This document shows, in pieces, positions 54,887 through 63,908 of a stretch of DNA of 64,000 nt. The notes under the pieces were generated by a model. The model saw nothing but the letters and a program-made list of their open reading frames with translations, did no database searches and was not told the DNA's origin. The position numbers and the translations under genes were made by a program. Origin of the DNA: Actinomycetes bacterium (lineage in GTDB: Bacteria; Actinomycetota; Actinomycetes; Streptosporangiales; Streptosporangiaceae); assembly GCA_021793235.1 (NCBI GenBank), contig JAJYTD010000009.1, positions 1-64,000 on the forward strand, in the 5' to 3' direction. Position 1 is the stretch's first letter. Every line of letters starts with the position of its first letter.

Positions 54887-55563
54887 GCATGGACCACTTG
54901 GGGGAACGTCTGTCCGCTCTCGTTGACGGCGAACTCGGGCACGCGGAGCGCGACCGGGCGCTGGGCCACCTGGCGATGTGCGAAACATGCCGCTTCGAAG
55001 CCGAAATGCTGCGCCGGCTCAAGCGCCGGCTGCACCAACTGGACGCTCCGGAACCGTCCCATGATTTCATGGGCCGCCTTTCGGCGATGACGGAGTCCTC
55101 ACCCGCGGGGCCGCCGTCGAAGCCGCCGTCTTCCGGAGGGCTGGGCTCCAGCCCCCCGCTGGGTTCGAGCCGTCCGATCGGCGGCGGGCTGCCGCGCAGG
55201 CCCTCCGACGGCGGTGCGCTCGCGGTGGCCGAACCCGTGCGGCCCGCTGCGCACGAACCGGCGCCGCCGCGGCGCGGCCGGACCGTGCGCCCGTTGTCGG
55301 TGCTGCGCCCGCCCTGGGGACGCGCGCGCTACGCGGTCGCGGGTGTTTCGGCCCTCGCCCTGGCTATCGGCACCGCGTTCGCCGCCGGAGGCGAGTCCCC
55401 GGATGCGCCGGTGGTCACCCCCCCGTTGGATGACTACGCCGTCGAGCACGCGGTCACCGCACGGCAGGCCGCCATTCCCCAACCCGAATCCCACGCGACC
55501 ACCGCGGTCACCTTCGACACGCCGGCGGAGGAGCCTGCACCGGTCTCCTCCCAGTCGCGGTGA
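54883..55563 (+). CDS. rseA: Zinc-associated anti-sigma factor (RseA-like) with membrane helix
   Basis: 226 aa from GTG 54883, overlapping sigE (GTGA); ATG 54889 also fits the AGGAGG at 54873. The ZAS motif H-L-A-M-C-E-T-C binds zinc near residue 30 and is the redox or stress switch. A long proline/glycine linker precedes a membrane helix ([21 protein letters not shown]) and a short outer tail. Unlike mycobacterial RseA, it spans the membrane. It would hold SigE inactive until an envelope signal arrives. It overlaps the next gene by 4 nt. Confidence 0.88.
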   Translation: MSMDHLGERLSALVDGELGHAERDRALGHLAMCETCRFEAEMLRRLKRRLHQLDAPEPSHDFMGRLSAMTESSPAGPPSKPPSSGGLGSSPPLGSSRPIGGGLPRRPSDGGALAVAEPVRPAAHEPAPPRRGRTVRPLSVLRPPWGRARYAVAGVSALALAIGTAFAAGGESPDAPVVTPPLDDYAVEHAVTARQAAIPQPESHATTAVTFDTPAEEPAPVSSQSR

Positions 55564-56627
55564 GCGACCCGGAACCGGCCCACCCCCGGAGCGGCCTTAT
55601 CGCGCTGCTGCTCGGTGCGGCGCTCGCCGTGTCGCTGACGGCATCAACCGGTTCCGGTGTGGCCGACCTTCCCGCGAAGGGCGAGGACGACGCGATGGGC
55701 CTGCTGCGCGACGCGGCCCGGGCAGCGCGCGACCTCTCCTATGCAGGAGTGCAGTCGGTGACCTCCAGCAGTGTCGGTGGCACCGAGTCCCAACTGGTGG
55801 AGGTCGTGCACCGCCCGGGAGAAGGGACCGGGTTCGCCAGTGCGTCGCCGCAGGCCGAACCAGATACGCCGAGCATCGTAGTGGAGCCGTCTCCGTCGCT
55901 GCTGAAGCTCGATGTGGAACTGCTGGAGGAGCTGGCGGCCAACTACCGGGTGACGCGCAGCGGAATCGGCGTCGTCGGCGGACAGCAGGCGACAGCGGTG
56001 GAGGCGCTGCGCGCGGACGGCACCGCCGCCGGGCGTTTCTGGATCGACGATGAGACGCTGCTCCCCCTGCGCAGAGAAGTCTTCGACGACGCGGGGCGGA
56101 TAGCGCACTCCAGCGCGTTCCTCACGGTCGAGACGGGCGCCCGCACCGGGCCGCTGCCCGGCTCCACCGAGCAGACCGGCCCTTGGGACGACACATTGTC
56201 AGGTGCCGAACTGGCAGAGCTGCGGGACGAGGGCTGGCATGCCCCCGAACAGCTGTCGTGGAACCTGCGCCTGGTCGAAGCGCGGTCCACGGAGGACACG
56301 GGGCGACCCGTCGTTCACCTGACCTACTCCGATGGCCTGTCGACCGTGTCGGTCTTCACACAGCGCGGGCGGCTTATCGAGAAATCGCCGGGAACCATCG
56401 AAGGGCTGTCGGCGGTCGTAGAGGATGGCGGCACCGTCTATGTCGGAGACCAGGGGCAGCACCGCCGGGTGTGGGAATCCGCGGGGTTCGTCTACACGCT
56501 GCTGGCCGACGCTCCGCCCGAGCTTGTCACGCCGGTGGTCGCGGGGTTCCCCAAGCCCGAGGGAACGGGATTCTGGGCCCGGGTGGCCCGCGGGTTCGAC
56601 CGGCTGACGCGTCTGGGCGGGTGGTGA
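55560..56627 (+). CDS. RseB/MucB-like periplasmic regulator
   Basis: 355 aa from GTG 55560, coupled to the anti-sigma gene. A signal-like hydrophobic start (LIALLLGAALAVSLTAS) is followed by MGLLRDAARAARDLSYAGVQSVTSS, the LolA-like fold of RseB, and a second domain from about residue 220. RseB binds the outer part of RseA and blocks its cleavage until lipoprotein- or lipid-like ligands displace it. A sigE operon with this gene is not the mycobacterial pattern and adds a sensing layer. Confidence 0.85.
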   Translation: MSDPEPAHPRSGLIALLLGAALAVSLTASTGSGVADLPAKGEDDAMGLLRDAARAARDLSYAGVQSVTSSSVGGTESQLVEVVHRPGEGTGFASASPQAEPDTPSIVVEPSPSLLKLDVELLEELAANYRVTRSGIGVVGGQQATAVEALRADGTAAGRFWIDDETLLPLRREVFDDAGRIAHSSAFLTVETGARTGPLPGSTEQTGPWDDTLSGAELAELRDEGWHAPEQLSWNLRLVEARSTEDTGRPVVHLTYSDGLSTVSVFTQRGRLIEKSPGTIEGLSAVVEDGGTVYVGDQGQHRRVWESAGFVYTLLADAPPELVTPVVAGFPKPEGTGFWARVARGFDRLTRLGGW

Positions 56628-56789
56628 GTGAAGCGGAGCGCACTGGGCACGGGCACGGGCTCGGTCCAAGGGGCCGTCTGCTGTGGACAATAGGGTCCGC
56701 CGATGGGTAAGCCCCGTGTATAGCCGTTAACCGACGGTTTATGTCGGCAACCGGAGAATCGGGACCGGAGCGACAGACGGAGAAAGCGC

Positions 56790-58379
56790 ATGACCGACGA
56801 GACCGGCCCCCGCCCCTCACGGGACGCCGGGGAACAGACCTGGGCGCGCCCTCCTCGCGCGCCGGGTGAGGAGCAGGGGAGCGGCGCAGTCGACCCCTCG
56901 ATCCCCCCTGGTGCGGCCGCCCGGCTTCCGGAAACGCCGCTGTCCGCCTCAGCCGGTGCACACGCGACCACGGGCGGCCCGTGGCAGGCGGGGCCGACCG
57001 GCAACGAGCCGCCGTGGCCGACCGCGGGCGGCGCCCCCCGGCCACAGGAGCCGACGGAACACGGGGCGGTGGGTCCGCAAGCGGCGCCGGGCTCCCGCAT
57101 GCCCCCGCCATCCGCCGCATCCATGTCCGAAACCGGTCAATGGGCACCATCGGGGACCGCTGCGGCCGCATCCGCGGTCCCTGGACAGAGCGCTCCGGGT
57201 GGTCCGGGTGGTCCGGGCGGCCCGGGTGGTCCGGCACCGTACGGGCCAGGGGATGCCGGGCCCATGAGCGTGCCGGTGCGGCGGCGCCGCGGTATGCCGG
57301 TGTGGGCGGTGCTGCTCATCGTGCTCGTCGTCGCGCTGGTGTCGGGGGGCGTGGGCGGGGCTGTCGGCGGCGTGCTCGGGGTGAGCAACAGCGCCGCGCC
57401 GGAACAGGATTCCCCGAAGCTCAACAGCGATTTGCCGAGCGGCACACCCAGCCGTGCTCCCGACACCATCGCCGGGGTCGCCCAGCGCGTCAGCCCCAGC
57501 GTCGTCTCCATTCAGGGCAGCGGGTCAGAGCTCAGCGGCAACGGTTCCGGATTCATCATCCACGACGACTACGTGGTCACCAACAACCATGTCTCCGCCG
57601 CTCTGGAGGGCAGGAACATGGAGGTCGTCTACAGCGACGGGCATACCAGTGCCGCCAGGGTCGTCGGCGCAGAACCCAGCTCTGACCTGGCCGTCCTGGA
57701 GCTGAGGGACCCCATCGAGGTGGAGCCGCTGGAGTTCGGCGATTCCGACCAGGTCACGGTCGGAGACGAGGTCATCGCGATCGGCGCCCCGCTGGGGCTG
57801 GCCGGAACCGTCACCACCGGCATCATCAGCGCGGTCGAACGGCCGGTCCGCCTGGGGGAGAGGGGCGAGGAGGCGGCGATCGAGGCGCTGCAGACCGACG
57901 CGGCCATCAACCCCGGAAACTCGGGCGGGCCGCTGGTCGACGCCCAGGGGCGGGTGATCGGGGTGAATTCCGCGATCGCCACCATGGGCGGCCCGGACGG
58001 CGGGCAGAGCGGCAGCATCGGCCTGGGCTTTGCGATCCCGTCATCGGATGCGGAGAGCGTTGTGCACGACATCCTCGGCGGCGACCCGTCCGCGAAGGCC
58101 GACATAGGCGCCGACCTGGACACGGCGTTCGATCAGGGGGCGAGGATCCAGTCGGATGAGAAGGCCGGCGGTGAGGCGGTGGAGCCGGACGGCCCCGCGG
58201 ACAAGGCCGGCCTGCAGCCGGGCGATGTGATCGTGGAGTTCGACGGCACGGAGGTGTCGGACTCCCAGGAGCTGCTCTCGCTCGTCAGTGAGAAGAAGCC
58301 GGACGACGAGGTGGAGATCACCTACGAGCGCGACGGGAAGCCCAGGTCGACCAGTCTCACGTTGGGGTCCTCGGACTGA
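56790..58379 (+). CDS. htrA: HtrA/DegP-like membrane-anchored serine protease
   Basis: 529 aa from ATG 56790, with GGAG 7 nt upstream. A 165-residue disordered cytoplasmic region rich in proline and glycine contains a run of GGP repeats (137-148). One membrane helix (171-193) leads to a trypsin-like domain with H267 (NNHV), D299 (SSDLAVL) and S378 (GNSGGP), then one PDZ domain. It degrades or refolds damaged envelope proteins. The gene lies 162 nt after the RseB-like gene and is probably part of the SigE response. Confidence 0.95.
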   Translation: MTDETGPRPSRDAGEQTWARPPRAPGEEQGSGAVDPSIPPGAAARLPETPLSASAGAHATTGGPWQAGPTGNEPPWPTAGGAPRPQEPTEHGAVGPQAAPGSRMPPPSAASMSETGQWAPSGTAAAASAVPGQSAPGGPGGPGGPGGPAPYGPGDAGPMSVPVRRRRGMPVWAVLLIVLVVALVSGGVGGAVGGVLGVSNSAAPEQDSPKLNSDLPSGTPSRAPDTIAGVAQRVSPSVVSIQGSGSELSGNGSGFIIHDDYVVTNNHVSAALEGRNMEVVYSDGHTSAARVVGAEPSSDLAVLELRDPIEVEPLEFGDSDQVTVGDEVIAIGAPLGLAGTVTTGIISAVERPVRLGERGEEAAIEALQTDAAINPGNSGGPLVDAQGRVIGVNSAIATMGGPDGGQSGSIGLGFAIPSSDAESVVHDILGGDPSAKADIGADLDTAFDQGARIQSDEKAGGEAVEPDGPADKAGLQPGDVIVEFDGTEVSDSQELLSLVSEKKPDDEVEITYERDGKPRSTSLTLGSSD

Positions 58380-58447
58380 CCGCGCCGGGTGCGGTCACGA
58401 GCCGTCCGCGCCGATCTCCTCGTTCCACAGCGACGGGCCGCCAACGG

Positions 58448-58476
58448 CGGAAGGGCCGCTCCCGGCGGCCCTTCCG
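58448..58476. terminator. Bidirectional terminator between htrA and mrp
   Basis: CGGAAGGGCCGC (58448-58459) pairs perfectly with GCGGCCCTTCCG (58465-58476) over TCCCG, between convergent genes. Confidence 0.85.
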
Positions 58477-58502
58477 AACGGCCTGTGCGGCGGTGACCCG
58501 GG

Positions 58503-59642
58503 TCACCGGCCGGCCGGGCTGATGCCGAGCTGCATGCCCGACAGTCCGCGCGGCTTGCCGACCAGGTCTCCGGCGATTTTGCGAAGCACCTGGCCGGCCT
58601 CGGTGTCGGGGTCGCTCAGCACCAGGGGCTTGCCTTCGTCGCTCCCTTCGCGCAGCCGCATGTCCAAGGGGACCTGGCCAAGCAGCGGCACCTGCGCGCC
58701 GAGCGACCGGCTCAGACCGTCGGCGACGCTCTGGCCGCCGCCCTCACCGAAGAGGTAGGTGCGCTCCTCGGTTCCCGGGGCGATGAAGTAGGACATGTTC
58801 TCGATGACGCCGGCCACCCGCTGGTGGGTCTGCGCGGAGATCGCGCCCGCGCGTTCGGCGACTTCGGCCGCTGCCTGCTGCGGCGTGGTGACGACCAGGA
58901 TCTCGGCGCCGGGCAGCATCTGGGCGACGGAGATCGCGATGTCCCCGGTCCCCGGGGGGAGATCCATCAGCAGGACGTCGAGGTCGCCCCAGAAGACGTC
59001 CGAGAGGAACTGCTGCAGCGCCCGGTGCAGCATCGGGCCGCGCCACACGACCGGCTGGTTTCCCTGGGTGAACATGCCGACGGAGATGACCTTGATGCCG
59101 TGTGCCGAAGGCGGCATGATCATGTCTTCGACCTTGGTCGGCCGCTCGGAGGCACCGATCATGCGCGGCACGGAGTGGCCGTAGATGTCGGCGTCGACGA
59201 CACCGACCTTGTGGCCCTGCTCGGCCATTGCCGCGGCGAGGTTCACCGTCACCGAAGACTTGCCGACACCGCCCTTTCCGGAGGCGACGGCAAAGACCTT
59301 GGTGAGCGAGTTCGGCTTGGCGAAGGGGATCTCCTTCTCCGCCTGCCCGCCGCGCAGCTTGGTCTGCAGTGCCTTGCGCTGTTCGTCGCTCATGACGTCG
59401 AGTTCGACGCTGACGCGCGTGACGCCGGAGACTTTGGCGACGGCCTCGGTGACGTCCTTCTCGATGCGGCCTTTCATCGGGCACCCGGCCACCGTGAGGT
59501 AGATGCCGACCCGCACGAGTCCGTCGTCGGCGATCTCAACGCTCTTGACCATGTCGAGGTCGGTGATGGGGCGGTGGATCTCGGGATCCTGGACAGTGGC
59601 CAGGGCTGCGTTGACCTGTTCGGTGGTGGGAGTGGAGGACAT
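58503..59642 (-). CDS. mrp: Mrp/NBP35-type Fe-S cluster carrier ATPase
   Basis: 379 aa from ATG 59642. Residues 1-90 form a MIP18/DUF59 domain (EQVNAALATVQDPEIHRPI, then YLTVAGCPMKGRIEKDV). The ATPase domain has the deviant Walker A GKGGVGKSS, then VVDADIYGHSVPRM and LLMDLPPGTGD. It binds and transfers iron-sulfur clusters. The CxxC found in some Mrp proteins near the C-terminus is not visible here. A TAGCAT box 6 nt before the ATG indicates a leaderless message. Confidence 0.94.
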   Translation of the reverse strand: MSSTPTTEQVNAALATVQDPEIHRPITDLDMVKSVEIADDGLVRVGIYLTVAGCPMKGRIEKDVTEAVAKVSGVTRVSVELDVMSDEQRKALQTKLRGGQAEKEIPFAKPNSLTKVFAVASGKGGVGKSSVTVNLAAAMAEQGHKVGVVDADIYGHSVPRMIGASERPTKVEDMIMPPSAHGIKVISVGMFTQGNQPVVWRGPMLHRALQQFLSDVFWGDLDVLLMDLPPGTGDIAISVAQMLPGAEILVVTTPQQAAAEVAERAGAISAQTHQRVAGVIENMSYFIAPGTEERTYLFGEGGGQSVADGLSRSLGAQVPLLGQVPLDMRLREGSDEGKPLVLSDPDTEAGQVLRKIAGDLVGKPRGLSGMQLGISPAGR

Positions 59643-59648
59643 ACATCC

Positions 59649-59654
59649 ATGCTA
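59649..59654 (-). promoter_or_regulatory. -10 box TAGCAT, leaderless start of mrp
   Basis: Minus-strand TAGCAT ends 6 nt before ATG 59642. Confidence 0.55.
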
Positions 59655-59751
59655 GTGAAGCCATCAAGGGTTGGGCACACGTGCACGAGCCCGGCCGGTG
59701 TGGTCTTTTGCGCAGGTCAACAAGGAATTTCTGGGTCCCGTTCAAAGAAGC

Positions 59752-59777
59752 CGTCACATATCGCACCTTCTCGCGTG
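59752..59777 (+). promoter_or_regulatory. Possible ECF41-type promoter
   Basis: CGTCACA (59752-59758), 15 nt, CGTG (59774-59777). This is one base from the ECF41 -35 TGTCACA and from the -10 CGTC, about 95 nt before the second ECF41 gene, suggesting autoregulation. Confidence 0.45.
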
Positions 59778-59873
59778 TCCTTGCTGGAGAAGGGCTGTTG
59801 CGGACGAGGGCGCCCCGGCAGGCCGGGTGCGCGGCGGCGGTGACCCCAGGCGGCGATGAGCGGAGGAAGGCAC

Positions 59874-60794
59874 ATGAGCGGGGCCGATACGGTCGGGGCA
59901 CGGCGCGAGAGCGACGACGAGCTCTTCGAGCGCTACCGACGGCTGCTGTTCGCCGTCTCCTACGACATGCTCGGCAGCGTCGCCGACGCGGAGGACTGCG
60001 TCCAGGAGGCCTGGATCCGGTGGGCCAGGGATGACCGGGCCGATATCGCCGATCCCAAAAGTTATCTGGTACGGGTAGTGACTAATGTCACACTTAATCG
60101 CCTGCGTGCGGTGCGGACTCAGCGGGAGTCCTACATCGGGCCGTGGCTGCCCGAACCCCTGGCGACCACCCCCGACGTAGCCGAGGAGGTGGAGCAGCAC
60201 GACACGGTGTCGTTCGCGCTGCTGGTCGTGCTGGAGACGCTCACCCCGGTCGAGCGTGCCGTCTTCGTTCTGCGCGACGTCTTCGGATTGCCGCACGCCG
60301 AGATCGCCGATGCGGTCGGCAGGTCGGAGGCCGCGGTGCGGCAATCCGCCCACCGTGCGCGGGAGCACGTGCGGGCCGGGCGGCCGCGTTTCACCGCTGA
60401 CCGAGACGCACGCCATCGGCTGACCGAGGGATTCCTCGCCGCTTGCCTGAACGGGGATGTGGACCGGCTCAAGGAGATGCTCGCCGATGACGTGATCGTG
60501 CTCACCGACGGCGGCGGCAGGGCGAAAGCGGCGCGCAACCCGCTCTACGGTGCCGCCAAGAGCGCCCGCTTCTTCGCAGCTGTCGGCCGCGGTTACGCCG
60601 ACGCCCGGCTGGAATGGGTCGACATCAACGGCGCACCCGGGTTCGCCCTCGTGGACGCTGACGGCAGCACGAGAACGGCAGGGCTGCTGGAGACCGACGG
60701 AGACCGCATCACCCGCGTATTCACCATGCACAATCCCGACAAGCTGTACCGACTGGGCGCCTCCGGCCGACCGGCCACGGGCACTCGGGGATAA
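59874..60794 (+). CDS. ECF41-family sigma factor with SnoaL-like extension (second copy)
   Basis: 306 aa from ATG 59874, with GGAGGAAGG just upstream. Sigma region 2 (RLLFAVSYDMLGSVADAEDCVQEAWIRW) and region 4 (ERAVFVLRDVFGLPHAEIADAVGRSEAAVRQS) are followed by the extension with DGGGR and NPDKL; WLPEP is present in the linker. All three ECF41 signatures match the copy at 6806. There is no oxidoreductase or similar partner gene beside it; the next gene is a CPBP protease. Confidence 0.93.
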   Translation: MSGADTVGARRESDDELFERYRRLLFAVSYDMLGSVADAEDCVQEAWIRWARDDRADIADPKSYLVRVVTNVTLNRLRAVRTQRESYIGPWLPEPLATTPDVAEEVEQHDTVSFALLVVLETLTPVERAVFVLRDVFGLPHAEIADAVGRSEAAVRQSAHRAREHVRAGRPRFTADRDARHRLTEGFLAACLNGDVDRLKEMLADDVIVLTDGGGRAKAARNPLYGAAKSARFFAAVGRGYADARLEWVDINGAPGFALVDADGSTRTAGLLETDGDRITRVFTMHNPDKLYRLGASGRPATGTRG

Positions 60795-60878
60795 CTCCAG
60801 GTCACGTTCTCGTGATCGATCGGTATCAGGGGTTTCTTACGCGACCAATACACACCGCCCTAGTAACCTCGGCAAACG

Positions 60879-62141
60879 ATGAGAAATACGCCGCCACCCG
60901 GGTCGTCCTGGCCGCCCGAGCCGCACCGGCCAAACGGCCCGGACACGTTCCCGCACCAGCACGAGCAGGTGTGGGCGTGGCCGCCGGGAACAGAATCGGG
61001 CGCGGGTCCGGCCCCCCAAGCGTGGGCGTGGCCGCCTCCGGCGCAACCGCGCCAGGCCGGGAGCGGATTGGCCCGGCCCGCCGCCGGCACCCCCTACCAC
61101 CGGATGGCGCGCACCCGAAAATACCGCTGGTGGACCCCGGTGCTGGCCGTGGTCAGCGCGGTGGTGCTGATCGTGGTGGTACAGGTGGTCATGGGTATGG
61201 CGGCCCTGATCATCGCCGTGCTCAACGGGGTCACCAGTACGGCCGACTCCTTCTTCGGAGCAGTGCTCCCCGACCTCGTCTTCCAACTGCTCGTGGTCGC
61301 CACGATGGCGCCGATCGTGTTCTTCACCGCATGGCTCGTTCAGCGGCGGCCCCTGGGAACGCTGTTCTCCGTCGAAGGGCGGCTGCGGTGGCGCTGGCTG
61401 CTCGTCTGCAGCCTGGCCGCGATCCCGCCCCTGCTGATCTCCTTCACGGTCATGTTCGGCCTGCTGCAGATCTCCGCCCCCGGGTCCCCGTTCCTCGGGG
61501 CCTTCAACGGGGCGGACGACTTCGTCCTCGCGATCCTGGTGATCGTGGCCCTTGTCCCCTTCCAGGCCGCCGCGGAGGAGTTCGCGCTGCGCGGCTTTTT
61601 GATGCAGGCCGTGGGATCTTATGGCGCGGACCGCGCGGAGCGCCGCGGCGGTACACCCGTGTCCCGCTTCCTGCGTACCCCGGTCCTGGCCATCATCGTC
61701 AGCGGCACCGTGTTCACCCTCCTCCACGACTACTTCGGCTGGGGGCTGCTCGACGTCGCGGTCTTCGGGATCGCTATGGCCTGGCTCACCTGGTACACCG
61801 GCGGGCTGGAGGCCGCGGTCGGCCTGCACGTCCTGCACAATCTCGTGGCCTTCTCCATCACCGCCTACGAGGGCACCCTGGAGGACGCGGCCACGGGCGG
61901 GGGTTCCTGGCAGGGCGTGGTCGGCACCATGGTCGAGGTGGCCCTGTACTGCCTGGTCGTCGTGTGGCTGGCGAGACGCATGGGGATCCACCGGACCGTC
62001 CCTGGCGACCGGGCCGATCCGGGGGCCTGGCCTGATGCGTCCGCCCCGGGCACACCTCCGATGTGGGGGCCGCAACACCACTGGGGGCCCGAGGCCTCCC
62101 GGTACTGGGGCCCCCGCCCTCCGGGAAGCGGCGCAACGTAG
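60879..62141 (+). CDS. CPBP-family intramembrane metalloprotease
   Basis: 420 aa from ATG 60879. A tryptophan- and proline-rich N-terminal region of about 80 residues (AWAWPP repeats) precedes eight or so membrane helices. Motif 1 is E233-E234-x3-R238, motif 2 VFTLLH283, and motif 3 H317-V-L-H320-N, the CPBP (Abi/Rce1-type) active site. Members cleave prenylated or membrane proteins, and some are bacteriocin self-immunity proteins. Its substrate is unknown. TAGTAA with TTACGC 18 nt upstream may be its promoter. Confidence 0.88.
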   Translation: MRNTPPPGSSWPPEPHRPNGPDTFPHQHEQVWAWPPGTESGAGPAPQAWAWPPPAQPRQAGSGLARPAAGTPYHRMARTRKYRWWTPVLAVVSAVVLIVVVQVVMGMAALIIAVLNGVTSTADSFFGAVLPDLVFQLLVVATMAPIVFFTAWLVQRRPLGTLFSVEGRLRWRWLLVCSLAAIPPLLISFTVMFGLLQISAPGSPFLGAFNGADDFVLAILVIVALVPFQAAAEEFALRGFLMQAVGSYGADRAERRGGTPVSRFLRTPVLAIIVSGTVFTLLHDYFGWGLLDVAVFGIAMAWLTWYTGGLEAAVGLHVLHNLVAFSITAYEGTLEDAATGGGSWQGVVGTMVEVALYCLVVVWLARRMGIHRTVPGDRADPGAWPDASAPGTPPMWGPQHHWGPEASRYWGPRPPGSGAT

Positions 62142-62265
62142 TCGTCCTGGCCGCGAACTCGGGCCGCCTCCGGCCGCCGGGGAGGTGCGCAACCGCACGT
62201 GCTCCTTCAAGAGCATTGGCCACGGGAGTTTCCATACAGGTCACGCGGGTACTTTCCGGACAGTT

Positions 62266-62922
62266 ATGAAGTCCGATCCGTCGTGCCCCCGTTGCGGGCG
62301 CGCCGTCCACCCACCGGGGCTGTGGTCGAGCGCCTGGCAGTGCGACGCGCACGGACCGGTCGCCCCCCTACGCCCCGTGCGGGCACCCGGCCCGGCAGCA
62401 TTGGAACTGCTGACCGGCATCGCCCGGGTACCCGTGTGGCTTCCCTGGCCGCTCCCCGCGGGGTGGATCGTCACCGGGTTCGCCGATGCCGGTGACGAGC
62501 GCAGCGGAGCGGTCGCCACAGTGGTGGCCCTGTCCGGCCCGGCCCCGCTGGGAGGTGCCGGAGAGATGGCGGTCGTCGCCGAAGACCCTGGTATCGGCCT
62601 GGGGGCGCGCCTTGCCGGAATCAGCGGCCCGGACCCGGGCGAGGGCTTCGACACGGGCCCCGCCCACGCCAGAGTCCGCCACGACGGCCATGAGACCGCC
62701 TTGTGGAGCCTCGACACGGGCACCGAGCGCGCGGCCTATGCGGGTGAGGCACTGGCGAGCTGGCTGTGGCTGGTTTTCAGCACTGCTGACGCCGGCGTTC
62801 TCATGTGCGAACTCAGGGAGCTGCGCGATCTGCGCGACCGCCATGGCGGCGGTGCGGCCCTCGACCCCCCGTTCGGTGCACCCTCACCTTTCCTTGCGGC
62901 GCTGCAGCCGCGGACCGGGTGA
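62266..62922 (+). CDS. DUF6758-like zinc-ribbon protein
   Basis: 218 aa from ATG 62266. It starts with SDPSCPRCGRAVHPPGLWSSAWQCDAHG, which supplies C-x2-C and a later C for a zinc ribbon. The remainder is an alpha/beta domain (GWIVTGFADAGDERSGAVATVVALSGPAPLGG, ALWSLDTGTERAAYAGEALASWLWLVF) seen in actinobacteria next to PHP genes. Function unknown. It is followed after 47 nt by the PHP phosphoesterase. Confidence 0.82.
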   Translation: MKSDPSCPRCGRAVHPPGLWSSAWQCDAHGPVAPLRPVRAPGPAALELLTGIARVPVWLPWPLPAGWIVTGFADAGDERSGAVATVVALSGPAPLGGAGEMAVVAEDPGIGLGARLAGISGPDPGEGFDTGPAHARVRHDGHETALWSLDTGTERAAYAGEALASWLWLVFSTADAGVLMCELRELRDLRDRHGGGAALDPPFGAPSPFLAALQPRTG

Positions 62923-62969
62923 ACGCCGGGTCCGCGCGGGACGCGGCGCGCTTCTGAAATCATCGGGTA

Positions 62970-63857
62970 ATGCGTATCGACCTGCACTCCCACAGCTCCG
63001 TATCCGACGGTACCGAGGCCCCCGGGGAGGTCATCGGCCGTGCGGTCGAGGCGAACGTGGACATCCTCGCCCTGACCGACCATGACACCGTGGGCGGCCT
63101 CGCCGAGGCCGCGGCCCGTGTTCCTCGCGGGTTCACCCTGATTCCGGGCATGGAGCTCTCATGCGCCCATGAAGGGTCCAGCGTGCACGTGCTGGCCTAC
63201 CTTTTCGATGCACAGCACCCCGGGCTCGCCGCGGAGCTGCGGCGGATCCGCGAGGACCGCCTCGTTCGCGCTGAGAGCATGGTGCACCGGCTGCAGGACG
63301 CCGGTGTCGATGTGACCTGGGAACAGGTACGGGCGATCGCCGATGCCGACGGGGCGGGTCCTCCCGGGGGAGGGCCGGAGGACAACGTCATCGGTCGGCC
63401 GCACATCGCGCGGGCGATCGTCGAGGCCGGGGCCGCGGCCGACATCCAGGAGGCGTTCGACGTGTGGATCGGTTCCGGTGGTCCGGCATACGTGGCGCGC
63501 TACGCGCTGGACCCTGTCCGCGCGGTCGCTCTGGTCCGGTCGGCGGGGGGCGTGTGCGTCCTCGCCCATCCGGCGCGCGCGGAGGGGACCCTGACCGGTG
63601 CGGTACCCGACACGCTGGTCGACCGGATGGTCCGGGCCGGACTGGGCGGTATCGAGGCGGATCACCCCTCGCACGACGAGAGTGAGGCCGCGTACTGGCG
63701 CGCTCGCGCTGAGGAGCTCGGGGTGGTCGTCACCGGCTCCAGTGACGACCACGGCGAACTGACCGGCCACCGGCTCGGCTGCCGCACAACGGATCCGGAG
63801 GCATTCGACCGGCTGATCGAACCGGCCACGGGGGCGGAGCCGATCAGGTCCGACTGA
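62970..63857 (+). CDS. PHP-domain phosphoesterase (TrpH/AMP phosphatase-like)
   Basis: 295 aa from ATG 62970. The metal-binding PHP motifs are complete: D-L-H-S-H-S near residue 4, LTDHDT near 37, PGMELSC near 60, GRPHIARAIV, LAHPARAEG and SSDDHGELTG. The length and the IGRPHIARAIVEAG region match the 3',5'-nucleoside bisphosphate phosphatases of the TrpH group, which clear pAp or related nucleotides. It is not a DNA polymerase PHP fusion. Confidence 0.92.
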   Translation: MRIDLHSHSSVSDGTEAPGEVIGRAVEANVDILALTDHDTVGGLAEAAARVPRGFTLIPGMELSCAHEGSSVHVLAYLFDAQHPGLAAELRRIREDRLVRAESMVHRLQDAGVDVTWEQVRAIADADGAGPPGGGPEDNVIGRPHIARAIVEAGAAADIQEAFDVWIGSGGPAYVARYALDPVRAVALVRSAGGVCVLAHPARAEGTLTGAVPDTLVDRMVRAGLGGIEADHPSHDESEAAYWRARAEELGVVVTGSSDDHGELTGHRLGCRTTDPEAFDRLIEPATGAEPIRSD

Positions 63858-63863
63858 TTTCCG

Positions 63864-63908
63864 CGCGGATCGGTTGCGCACGGGGTGCCGTGTACGCAAC
63901 GGTCCGCG
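63864..63908 (+). terminator. Terminator of the PHP gene
   Basis: CGCGGA (63864-63869) pairs with TCCGCG (63903-63908), GTTGCG (63873-63878) with CGCAAC (63895-63900), and CACGG with CCGTG inside, giving one long hairpin. Confidence 0.78.

Noticed and set aside
57196-57234. A short tandem repeat in htrA
   Set aside because: It encodes the GGP run of the disordered cytoplasmic region and is ordinary for actinobacterial HtrA proteins.
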